Shown here: positions 9,482-17,020 of the stretch, piece after piece
How the letters are laid out: every line of letters starts with the position of its first letter
How positions within the stretch are numbered: position 1 is the stretch's first letter
Origin: Halomonas sp.
GTDB taxonomy: Bacteria > Pseudomonadota > Gammaproteobacteria > Pseudomonadales > Halomonadaceae
Length of the DNA: 64,000 bases
Direction of reading: 5' to 3'
Assembly: GCF_011050415.1 (NCBI RefSeq)
Contig: NZ_DRFS01000002.1
Span: 62,001 to 126,000 of the forward strand
Position numbers and translations under genes: made by a program
Notes under the pieces: model-generated
The model's database searches: none
The model's input: the letters and a program-made list of their open reading frames with translations, nothing else
What the model was told of the DNA's origin: nothing

Positions 9482-9507
9482 ACGCCGCTGCTCTCCTGCA
9501 GCGGCGT
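9482..9507 (+). terminator. Hairpin after threonine aldolase
   Basis: ACGCCGCTG pairs with CAGCGGCGT across an 8-base loop, 52 bases after the stop codon. No clear T run follows, so it is a probable but not classic terminator. Confidence 0.55.
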
Positions 9508-9714
9508 GATGCGTTAGCTCACATATGTTGTTTGGGTCAACGCAACTATTCGCTTGAATAATTCTCTTACTAATATCGCTGCAGCGTTGAAGGTTTTAGT
9601 CATCACTTTTTGCTAATGCTGACTACGCTAAAAAAGCGACACCTCGTTTGGCACACCGTTGCGAAACATTTGGCTTTGCGGTGACTGCCTGGGGATGGGC
9701 CACAGGAGAGTTCC

Positions 9715-11637
9715 ATGAGCATCTTTGATCACGTTCAAGACCGTTTTTCCCGCGTTCAGCAAGAAGACATGAGCCTAGAGGAGTATTTGGCTTTATGCCG
9801 TCGTGAACCAAAGGTTTATGCCAGTGCTGCCGAGCGTATGCTAGAAGCAATAGGCGAGCCGGAGGTAGTGGATACGGCAAAAGATGCGCGCCTTTCGCGT
9901 ATTTTTTCCAACAAAGTGATCCGCCGTTACCCTGCCTTTGCAGAGTTTCACGGCATGGAAGAAGCGATCGAGCAGATCGTCTCCTACTTCCGCCATGCTG
10001 CTCAAGGGCTGGAAGAACGCAAACAGATCCTCTATCTGCTTGGCCCGGTAGGCGGTGGTAAATCGTCGCTCGCTGAGCGCCTTAAGCTGCTGATGGAACG
10101 TATTCCGTTTTATGCGATTAAGGGATCGCCGGTTTACGAGTCACCGCTTGGTTTGTTCTCACCTGAGGAGGACGGTGAGCTACTGGAGAAAGAGTTTGGT
10201 ATTCCGCCACGCTACTTACGCAGCGTAATGTCTCCCTGGGCGGCGAAACGGTTGAAAGAGTACGGCGGTGATATCTCTCAGTTCCGCGTGGTGCGCTTGT
10301 ACCCCTCACGGCTGAACCAAATCGCTATCTCCAAAACGGAACCTGGTGATGAAAATAATCAGGATATTTCATCGCTGGTGGGTAAAGTCGATATTCGCCA
10401 GTTAGAGCTTTACTCCCAGGATGACCCGGATGCCTATAGTTTCTCCGGCGGCCTATGCCGTGCGAACCAGGGGCTGATGGAGTTTGTGGAGATGTTCAAA
10501 GCGCCCATTAAGGTGCTGCACCCATTATTAACCGCAACGCAAGAGGGTAACTACAACCCGACGGAAGGCATGGGGGCGATTCCCTTTGATGGGGTGATTT
10601 TAGCGCACTCCAATGAATCCGAATGGCAGGCATTTCGCAACAACCGTAATAACGAGGCGTTTCTTGACCGGGTGTATATCGTCAAAGTGCCTTACTGCCT
10701 GCGGGTTTCTGAAGAGGTCAAGATCTATCAGAAACTACTCGAAGACTCTTCGCTAAATGCTGCCCCTTGCGCCCCAGACACAATGCGTATGCTGGCACAG
10801 TTCTCGGTGCTATCGCGGCTTAAAGCGCCGGAAAACTCTAACATCTACTCAAAAATGCGCGTCTATGACGGTGAAAATCTGAAAGACACCGATCCTCGTG
10901 CTAAGTCAATACAAGAGTATCGCGATGCGGCGGGGGTGGACGAGGGCATGCAGGGGCTGTCGACGCGCTTCGCGTTTAAGATTCTCTCCAAGGTGTTCAA
11001 CTTTGACAGCACTGAAGTGGCCGCTAACCCGGTGCACCTACTCTACGTATTAGAGCAGGCGCTGGAGCGAGAACAGCTGCCGTCAGAAGTGTTTGAGCGT
11101 TACTTAGGCTTTATCAAAGAGTTTATGGCGCCCCGTTATGTGGACTTTATTGGTAAAGAGATCCAAACCGCGTATCTCGAGTCTTACAGCGAGTATGGTC
11201 AAAACATTTTTGATCGTTATGTGACGTATGCTGACTTCTGGATTCAGGATCAGGAGTATCGTGATCACGAAACCGGCGAGCTGTTAAACCGTCAATCACT
11301 TAATGAAGAGCTAGAAAAAATCGAGAAACCGGCGGGCATTTCGAACCCGAAAGATTTCCGTCATGAGGTGGTCAACTTTGTGTTGCGGGCGCGGGCGCAA
11401 AATAACGGCATGAACCCAAGCTGGCAGTCTTACGAGAAGTTGAAAGGGGTGATCGAACACAAAATGTTCGCTAACACCGAAGAGTTACTGCCGGTCATTT
11501 CGTTTAACGCCAAGGCCTCTAGATCCGATCAGAAAAAACATGAAGATTTTGTGGCGCGCATGGTCGAGCGCGGCTACACCGAGAAACAGGTGCGGCTACT
11601 TTCCGAGTGGTATTTGCGCGTGCGTAAGTCCCAGTAA
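9715..11637 (+). CDS. prkA: PrkA serine protein kinase (YeaG family)
   Basis: A 640-residue protein with an N-terminal AAA+ domain (Walker A LGPVGGGKSS near residues 108-117) and a C-terminal PrkA kinase-like domain. The length equals E. coli YeaG (644). YeaG/PrkA is a Ser kinase or AAA+ protease-like factor induced by nitrogen starvation and stationary phase. It heads the conserved triplet prkA-yeaH-spoVR, with gaps of 35 and 44 bases. CAGGAG lies seven bases before the ATG. In enterobacteria this operon depends on RpoS; no clear sigma-S promoter was resolved in the 280 bases upstream. Confidence 0.95.
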   Translation: MSIFDHVQDRFSRVQQEDMSLEEYLALCRREPKVYASAAERMLEAIGEPEVVDTAKDARLSRIFSNKVIRRYPAFAEFHGMEEAIEQIVSYFRHAAQGLEERKQILYLLGPVGGGKSSLAERLKLLMERIPFYAIKGSPVYESPLGLFSPEEDGELLEKEFGIPPRYLRSVMSPWAAKRLKEYGGDISQFRVVRLYPSRLNQIAISKTEPGDENNQDISSLVGKVDIRQLELYSQDDPDAYSFSGGLCRANQGLMEFVEMFKAPIKVLHPLLTATQEGNYNPTEGMGAIPFDGVILAHSNESEWQAFRNNRNNEAFLDRVYIVKVPYCLRVSEEVKIYQKLLEDSSLNAAPCAPDTMRMLAQFSVLSRLKAPENSNIYSKMRVYDGENLKDTDPRAKSIQEYRDAAGVDEGMQGLSTRFAFKILSKVFNFDSTEVAANPVHLLYVLEQALEREQLPSEVFERYLGFIKEFMAPRYVDFIGKEIQTAYLESYSEYGQNIFDRYVTYADFWIQDQEYRDHETGELLNRQSLNEELEKIEKPAGISNPKDFRHEVVNFVLRARAQNNGMNPSWQSYEKLKGVIEHKMFANTEELLPVISFNAKASRSDQKKHEDFVARMVERGYTEKQVRLLSEWYLRVRKSQ

Positions 11638-11672
11638 TGGGTGGCGTAAAGATGGGTGTCTAAGGAGGTCGT

Positions 11673-12959
11673 ATGACCTACTTTATTGATCGAAGGCCGA
11701 ACGCGAAACATAAAAGTGCGGTGAATCGTCAGCGCTTTTTAGAGCGTTATCGTAAGCATATTAAACGCTCGGTTGAGGAGGCCGTTAACCGTCGTTCAAT
11801 CACCGACATGGAGCGCGGGGAGAAAATATCGATTCCCGCAAAAGATATCTCTGAGCCGGTCTTCCAGCACGGCCCTGGTGGCGCGCGTAACGTTGTTTCT
11901 CCTGGCAACAAGGAGTTTGTCGCAGGCGATAAAATCCGCCGACCCAGCGGGCAGGGTGGCGGCAGTGGCGCTGGTGAGGGAGGCGCTTCTAATCAAGGTG
12001 AAGGGATAGATGAGTTTGCCTTTACTCTTAGCCGAGAGGAGTTTTTAGAGTTTGTCTTTGATGGGTTGGAGCTGCCCCATTTGCAGCGCAAGCCACTGAA
12101 GTCGTTGGAAGAGGTCAAAATGGTGCGGGCAGGGCTTTCTCGCGATGGCGTGCCTTCTCGTATTAGCATTACCCGTTCAATGAGGGAAGCTTACGCGCGG
12201 CGAATTGCCATGCGCGCGCCCATTAAACGGGCGCTTAAAGAGGCCATCGAAGCACTTGATGCTGAAGAGCGTAAAGACCCGGTGCTTCGCAACCCTACCC
12301 GTATCAATGAGCTCAAAACTGAAATTGAGCGCTTGGAGAAGCGCATCGCGGGCGTGCCTTTCATTGATACCTACGACTTACGCTATCACCAGTTGAGTGC
12401 CCAGCCACAGCCCTCTAACCAGGCGGTCATGTTTTGTGTCATGGACGTGTCTGGCTCCATGACCCAAAACCATAAAGATATCGCCAAGCGCTTTTTCCTG
12501 CTCCTGTATCTGTTTTTAGAGAAGCACTACGAGAAAGTCGAACTGGTATTTGTGCGCCACCATACCGCCGCCCGGGAAGTGACGGAGGAGGAGTTTTTCT
12601 ATTCGCGGGAAACGGGGGGCACGATTGTCTCCAGCGCGCTGAACCTGGTGAACAAAATCATTGAAAAGCGCTACCCCGTAGGCCAATGGAATCTCTATGT
12701 GGCCCAGGCTTCTGATGGCGATAATTGGGACGATGACTCGAATATCTGCCGTGATCTGCTGGTCAAACAGCTAATGCCACAGCTGCAGTATTACGCTTAC
12801 GTTGAAATTACCCCTCACGACCATCAATCGCTATGGCATGAGTACGAGAGTGTGGTTAAGCAGTTTCCCGAGCGTTTTGCGATGCGGCAAATTGTTGAAG
12901 CTGGCGATATTTATCCGGTCTTTCGTGAGCTGTTCAAGCGTCGCTTAAGCCAGTCCTAG
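11673..12959 (+). CDS. yeaH: YeaH/YhbH family (DUF444) VWA-like protein
   Basis: A 428-residue DUF444 protein. The N-terminus ([24 protein letters not shown]) is characteristic of the family. A glycine-rich linker lies near residues 90-110, and a VWA-like metal-binding site MDVSGSM near residue 258 is followed by the conserved THR-type strand (VFVRHHT). It is always found between prkA and spoVR and is thought to work with PrkA in a stress signalling module, with no defined biochemical activity. TAAGGAGGT precedes the start, a near-perfect Shine-Dalgarno sequence. Confidence 0.94.
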   Translation: MTYFIDRRPNAKHKSAVNRQRFLERYRKHIKRSVEEAVNRRSITDMERGEKISIPAKDISEPVFQHGPGGARNVVSPGNKEFVAGDKIRRPSGQGGGSGAGEGGASNQGEGIDEFAFTLSREEFLEFVFDGLELPHLQRKPLKSLEEVKMVRAGLSRDGVPSRISITRSMREAYARRIAMRAPIKRALKEAIEALDAEERKDPVLRNPTRINELKTEIERLEKRIAGVPFIDTYDLRYHQLSAQPQPSNQAVMFCVMDVSGSMTQNHKDIAKRFFLLLYLFLEKHYEKVELVFVRHHTAAREVTEEEFFYSRETGGTIVSSALNLVNKIIEKRYPVGQWNLYVAQASDGDNWDDDSNICRDLLVKQLMPQLQYYAYVEITPHDHQSLWHEYESVVKQFPERFAMRQIVEAGDIYPVFRELFKRRLSQS

Positions 12960-13003
12960 TGACCTTGTTTAGAGGCTAGTGACCGCATGATGAGGAGTGG
13001 GCT

Positions 13004-14569
13004 ATGAGTGCATCCCGCAAGCGCAAGCCGATTGCCACCGGCTCCGATTGGAACTTCAGCATGCTGGAGCGTTTCGATACGGAGCTGGCGCGGCTGGCCG
13101 ATGTGTATCGGTTGGATACCTATCCTAATCAGATAGAAGTGATTACGACTGAACAAATGATGGATGCCTACGCAAGCGTAGGGATGCCGGTGGGTTATCA
13201 CCACTGGTCGTTTGGTAAGCAGTTTCTGGCGGTGGAAGGAGCTTACAAGCGCGGCCAGATGGGTTTGGCCTATGAACTGGTCATCAACTCTGACCCCTGT
13301 ATTGCCTACCTGATGGAGGAGAATACGCTGATGATGCAGGTGCTGGTGATGGCCCACGCCTGCTACGGACACAACTCCTTCTTTAAGGGCAATTATCTGT
13401 TTCGTACCTGGACGGATGCCTCGTCCATCGTTGATTATTTAGTGTTCGCACGTAAATATATTGTCCAGTGTGAAGAGCGTCACGGCGTACAGGCCGTTGA
13501 GCAACTGTTGGATGCCTGCCACGCGCTGCAAAACTATGGTGTTGACCGCTATAAGCGCCCTTCACCGATTTCTGCTGAAGAGGAGGCGAAGCGCCAGGAT
13601 GAACGGGAGGCCTACCTACAGACGCAAGTTAATATGCTCTGGCGGACCATTCCTGAATCCCCCGCTGGGGTTTCACCCTTGCCGGGCAGTCTGCATAGCG
13701 ATGATGACCCCTTAGGTTTACATAGCGGCGGACGTTACCCTTCTGAGCCCCAGGAGAACCTGCTCTATTTCATTGAGAAAAACGCGCCGCTGCTGGCACC
13801 CTGGCAGCGTGAAATCGTGCGCATTGTGCGCAAGCTCGCCCAATATTTTTACCCTCAGCGGCAAACCCAGGTAATGAACGAGGGCTGGGCATGTTTCTGG
13901 CACTATACGCTGATGAACAGGCTTTACGACGATGGCAATGTCGATGAAGGGCTGATGCTTGAGTTTTTACAGTCCCATGCTGCGGTGATTAACCAGCCAG
14001 CCTTTGATAGCCCCCATTTTAGCGGGATTAACCCCTATGCGTTGGGCTTTGCTATCTTTATGGATATTAAGCGGATTTGCGATGCCCCGACCCCAGAGGA
14101 TCACGAGTGGTTTCCTGATATAGCAGGCACTCCCTGGCGGGAAACGCTAGAGTTTGCGATGCGCAATTTCAAAGATGAATCGTTTATTCAGCAGTTTCTA
14201 TCACCGAAGGTAATGCGCGACCATAAACTATTTTTAGTCGTGGATGATGATCAGGTTGAGACTCTGGAAGTTGCCGCGATCCATAATGAGCAAGGCTATC
14301 GTCGGGTGCGGGAGGCACTTGCAACCCAGTATGCGCTCTCTGTTCGTGAGCCCAATATTCAGGTCGTCGAAGCCGCGATACGCGGCGATCGCTCTTTGAC
14401 TCTTCACCATGTGCAGGATAGCCGTCGTCCGTTAGGCCGCAGCGTTTATCCCGTGATTCGCCATTTGCAGCAGCTCTGGGGGTTCCCGGTTCACTTGGTT
14501 TCTCTTGATGAGGGGCGTGTCACCAGACGCTATCATTGGCCTGTAGAGGACGAAGCTAGCACTTCCTAG
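13004..14569 (+). CDS. SpoVR family protein (YcgB-like)
   Basis: A 521-residue SpoVR homologue, last gene of the prkA-yeaH-spoVR operon. Family signatures are the histidine- and glutamate-rich blocks VMAHACYGHNSFFKGN and NEGWACFWHYTLMNRL, which look like a metal-binding helical core. SpoVR affects cortex formation in Bacillus; in non-sporulating proteobacteria it belongs to the stationary-phase and nitrogen-stress module. The molecular function is unknown. Length agrees with E. coli YcgB (510). A bidirectional terminator follows. Confidence 0.94.
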   Translation: MSASRKRKPIATGSDWNFSMLERFDTELARLADVYRLDTYPNQIEVITTEQMMDAYASVGMPVGYHHWSFGKQFLAVEGAYKRGQMGLAYELVINSDPCIAYLMEENTLMMQVLVMAHACYGHNSFFKGNYLFRTWTDASSIVDYLVFARKYIVQCEERHGVQAVEQLLDACHALQNYGVDRYKRPSPISAEEEAKRQDEREAYLQTQVNMLWRTIPESPAGVSPLPGSLHSDDDPLGLHSGGRYPSEPQENLLYFIEKNAPLLAPWQREIVRIVRKLAQYFYPQRQTQVMNEGWACFWHYTLMNRLYDDGNVDEGLMLEFLQSHAAVINQPAFDSPHFSGINPYALGFAIFMDIKRICDAPTPEDHEWFPDIAGTPWRETLEFAMRNFKDESFIQQFLSPKVMRDHKLFLVVDDDQVETLEVAAIHNEQGYRRVREALATQYALSVREPNIQVVEAAIRGDRSLTLHHVQDSRRPLGRSVYPVIRHLQQLWGFPVHLVSLDEGRVTRRYHWPVEDEASTS

Positions 14570-14608
14570 TTTTATACCTTCTAATGTTTTGATACTTGCT
14601 AAAAACAA

Positions 14609-14632
14609 CTACCCCGCACAATGGCGGGGTAG
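14609..14632. terminator. Terminator between spoVR and HiPIP genes
   Basis: CTACCCCGC and GCGGGGTAG form a 9-bp stem around a 6-base loop, between two convergent genes. A-rich sequence lies on the left and TTTTT on the right, so it can act in both directions. Confidence 0.82.
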
Positions 14633-14676
14633 AGGCATTTTTACTTCTTTAGCGCTAGGAGTTGACCGCTTGGCGC

Positions 14677-14991
14677 TTAGGCTTGGGCTGTCCAGGATTG
14701 GCACCAGCCAGCGGGTTCAACGCTGTTCTCTGGGAATAGCTGGCAGCCTTCTTTGTCGGCAACCCAGAACATGCAGTTATCGCAGCGTTCGCCATCTTCA
14801 TACGCAGGATGGTCGCTAGCTTCGCTGGCATCTTCTACGTAGTTAAGGGCTTGGGCATTGCTTGCGGATGGATCCAGACGCGGTAGCTCTTGAGCAAAGG
14901 CAGTCTTAGAAAGAATGCCCGCGCCAAGCGGAAGGGCAGCAAGGCCCAACATGCTATTGCGCATGAAGTCACGACGGCTCTTATTAGCCAT
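14677..14991 (-). CDS. High-potential iron-sulfur protein (HiPIP), Tat-exported
   Basis: A 104-residue precursor. The N-terminus has the twin-arginine motif S5-R6-R7-D8-F9-M10, a hydrophobic stretch and a cleavage-like AFA-QE at about 33, so export of the folded holoprotein by Tat is expected. The mature part has four cysteines (C70-x2-C73, C83, C97) spaced as in HiPIPs, which bind a [4Fe-4S] cluster cycling 3+/2+. HiPIPs carry electrons in the periplasm between the cytochrome bc1 complex and terminal oxidases. Start and signal are clear; the gene stands alone. Confidence 0.92.
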   Translation of the reverse strand: MANKSRRDFMRNSMLGLAALPLGAGILSKTAFAQELPRLDPSASNAQALNYVEDASEASDHPAYEDGERCDNCMFWVADKEGCQLFPENSVEPAGWCQSWTAQA

Positions 14992-15246
14992 GATTTCTCC
15001 TTATCGTCACGGTTTGACGTTTGGTCACGGTTATCGGGTGGTTGACCACCTCTTAATGCTCCGCAGAAACCTGCAAGACGGAGTTCTTAGCTACATGCTA
15101 GCGGATGTACAAGGGTTGTGCGAATCCTCCAGCAAGTATAGCGACAATTGGTCACGCTGATGCTGAAGCTGCGCCTACTTCCTGGTCGCTGGTATACTCT
15201 GACAAGCATTTTTGGATTGTGACTATTCTAACGTGAGAGGCGGGCC

Positions 15247-15522
15247 ATGCAAAACGCAGTCATATTAATCAATACCGATAAAGGCCAAGTGAAGGCGGTG
15301 GCCGAGCGTCTAGCTGATGTAGAAGGTATCAGTGAAGTGTACTCGACCTGTGGGCGTTACGACTTGGTTGCCATTGCACGCACTCGTGATTTTGAAAGTT
15401 TGGCTGAGCTTGTCACCGAACGTTTGAATGCAGTGGAAGGCATTAGTGATACAGAAACGCTCAATGCTATGCAGGTTCACTCTCGGCATGATTTAGAAAC
15501 CATGTTTTCACTGGGTTGGTAG
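15247..15522 (+). CDS. Stand-alone AsnC/Lrp ligand-binding (RAM) domain protein
   Basis: A 91-residue protein consisting only of an Lrp/AsnC C-terminal RAM domain (AVILINTDKGQVKAVAERLADVEGISEVYSTCGRYDL pattern), without the N-terminal helix-turn-helix. Such SMALR proteins form dimers or octamers and bind amino acids; they may modulate full-length Lrp proteins by mixed assembly. GAGAGGCGGGCC precedes the ATG. Function beyond ligand binding is unknown. Confidence 0.88.
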   Translation: MQNAVILINTDKGQVKAVAERLADVEGISEVYSTCGRYDLVAIARTRDFESLAELVTERLNAVEGISDTETLNAMQVHSRHDLETMFSLGW

Positions 15523-15598
15523 TTTTAAATCGACATATCAGCGCATGCGACACATAAAATGATAAGTGCTTACAAGCGCTAGCCAGGGAGTGCATCTG

Positions 15599-16462
15599 TT
15601 GGGGAAATCGGTTTTACGCTGGCGTCGGCAGGGTCGACGCTTTGGCATTATTGTGCTGTTTGTTGTTGCCGGTACCGGTCTTTGGGAGTTTCAAGAGCGC
15701 CAGCATAAAGATGCGTACACCTGGATGGGTGTGCCGACATGGGATGGCTTTCATCCCACCACCTTTCACCGGGTGCTGCGTAACGACGGCTTTTTAGTGG
15801 GATGGTCGGATGTGCGTGTGAATCCGCTATGGGTCAGCTATCAGGTCGAAGCGGTGCCTGATGAAACCCGTATTGGTCCCCGGCCTAACTTTCAAACAGA
15901 CTGGCGCACGCTGTGGCCTGTTGGCACCGATAGCTATGCGGGTAGCGGTTATGATCGCGGGCATATGGCGCCCAATTACGCGATTGCCGCTGTACATGGG
16001 CGCAGCGCCCAAGTAGATACTTTTTTGATGAGCAATATGACCCCTCAACGGCCTGAGCTAAATCGTCAGCTATGGCAGCGTTTGGAGGAGGTGGTGATGG
16101 ATCATTTTGCACCGCGTTTTGATCGTTTACAGGTTATAACCGGGCCGGTGTTTCCAGAACGTTTTATGGATAACGCATTTAACCGTGTTGGCTTGGTCGA
16201 AGTCCCAGAAGCATTTTATAAAATCATTGTAGCGCCACACAGTGACGCGCCATTAGCGCTGGCATTTATTATGCCGCAAGAGGTGCGTGGTAATGAGCCG
16301 CTTGATGATTACTTGGTGACTATTGATGAAATTGAAGCGCGCACGGGGCTTAACTTCTTTCCAGACTTAACCGCTGAAGTAGAAGCTGTATTAGAAGGTG
16401 AGCTGCGTACACAGGGGTGGGCGCTTGAAGAAGTCGCACGTCGTCGTGGGCGTTTTCAGTAG
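15599..16462 (+). CDS. DNA/RNA non-specific endonuclease (NUC1 family), membrane-anchored
   Basis: A beta-beta-alpha-metal nuclease related to Serratia nuclease and NUC1. The catalytic motif is Y118-D119-R120-G121-H122 followed by MAPN, with the supporting NMTPQRPELN helix about 35 residues later, both intact. An N-terminal hydrophobic segment (FGIIVLFVVAGTGLWEF) after basic residues suggests a signal anchor, with the nuclease domain outside the cytoplasm. The TTG start at 15599 is chosen because AGGGAG lies eight bases before it; GTG codons at 15566 and 15590 are alternatives. A role in nucleic-acid scavenging is inferred. Confidence 0.85.
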   Translation: MGKSVLRWRRQGRRFGIIVLFVVAGTGLWEFQERQHKDAYTWMGVPTWDGFHPTTFHRVLRNDGFLVGWSDVRVNPLWVSYQVEAVPDETRIGPRPNFQTDWRTLWPVGTDSYAGSGYDRGHMAPNYAIAAVHGRSAQVDTFLMSNMTPQRPELNRQLWQRLEEVVMDHFAPRFDRLQVITGPVFPERFMDNAFNRVGLVEVPEAFYKIIVAPHSDAPLALAFIMPQEVRGNEPLDDYLVTIDEIEARTGLNFFPDLTAEVEAVLEGELRTQGWALEEVARRRGRFQ

Positions 16463-16509
16463 TGTATATAAAAAAGGGGAGGGTAATGATGCGGACGGGT
16501 ACCATCCAG

Positions 16510-16596
16510 TGGTGCCCAGGAGAGGACTTGAACCTCCACGTCCATACAGACACTAGCACCTGAAGCTAGCGCGTCTACCAATTCCGCCACCTGGGC
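16510..16596 (-). tRNA. tRNA-Leu (anticodon CAG)
   Basis: An 87-base gene on the minus strand with encoded CCA. The acceptor GCCCAGG pairs with CCTGGGC, the D-arm GGCGGAATTGGTAGACGC is typical of leucine tRNAs, the anticodon loop reads TTCAGGT (anticodon CAG), and the T-loop GGTTCAAGTCC is intact. A long variable arm is present. It is the second gene of a tandem pair. Confidence 0.95.
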
Positions 16597-16684
16597 GAAC
16601 ACAAACTTGCTGCTATTACGCTTACTGCTATTACTTGCGGTCGCACCTTAATACATCATGAAAAGGGGATAACATGATGTAACT

Positions 16685-16771
16685 TGGTGCCCAGAAGAGG
16701 ACTTGAACCTCCACGTCCATACGGACACTAGCACCTGAAGCTAGCGCGTCTACCAATTCCGCCATCTGGGC
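16685..16771 (-). tRNA. tRNA-Leu (anticodon CAG), second copy
   Basis: An 87-base near-duplicate of the neighbouring gene, with the same anticodon loop TTCAGGT and encoded CCA. It differs only at a few positions, including a compensated acceptor pair (GCCCAGA/TCTGGGC) and one base of the variable arm. A promoter lies just upstream on the minus strand, so both copies are probably co-transcribed. Confidence 0.95.
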
Positions 16772-16782
16772 AAGTGGCGCGT

Positions 16783-16810
16783 ATAATACCGGGGTGTTAG
16801 TTAAATGCAA
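16783..16810 (-). promoter_or_regulatory. Promoter of the tandem tRNA-Leu genes
   Basis: On the minus strand TTGCAT is followed after 16 bases by TATTAT and then a GC-rich discriminator (CGCGCCAC), typical of stringently controlled tRNA promoters. It ends 11 bases before the first tRNA. Confidence 0.7.
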
Positions 16811-16863
16811 GACCTTGAACGCGCTTTTTATAAAGCAAATTGTATAAACAGCGTTCAAGACGG

Positions 16864-16892
16864 TTGGGTGATTGAACGTGCAGCGCTATACT
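16864..16892 (+). promoter_or_regulatory. Probable rnr promoter
   Basis: TTGGGT, a 17-base spacer and TATACT on the plus strand, about 130 bases before the RNase R start. It resembles a sigma-70 promoter and is divergent from the tRNA promoter. Confidence 0.5.
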
Positions 16893-17020
16893 GCCCCCAT
16901 GACTAAACAAAACTATATTCATTTCAGCTTTAAAAATACTGAAATATCCCGCCCGCAACGCAATGCGTATGCGCTTTTTTTATGCCTCTCGCAAATGACG
17001 CCTTCAAGGATGTTGCTCGT

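Noticed and set aside
16500..16775. Repeat pair considered as a CRISPR or direct-repeat element
   Set aside because: The repeats are two complete tRNA-Leu genes with cloverleaf pairing and CCA ends. No CRISPR array was seen anywhere in the window.
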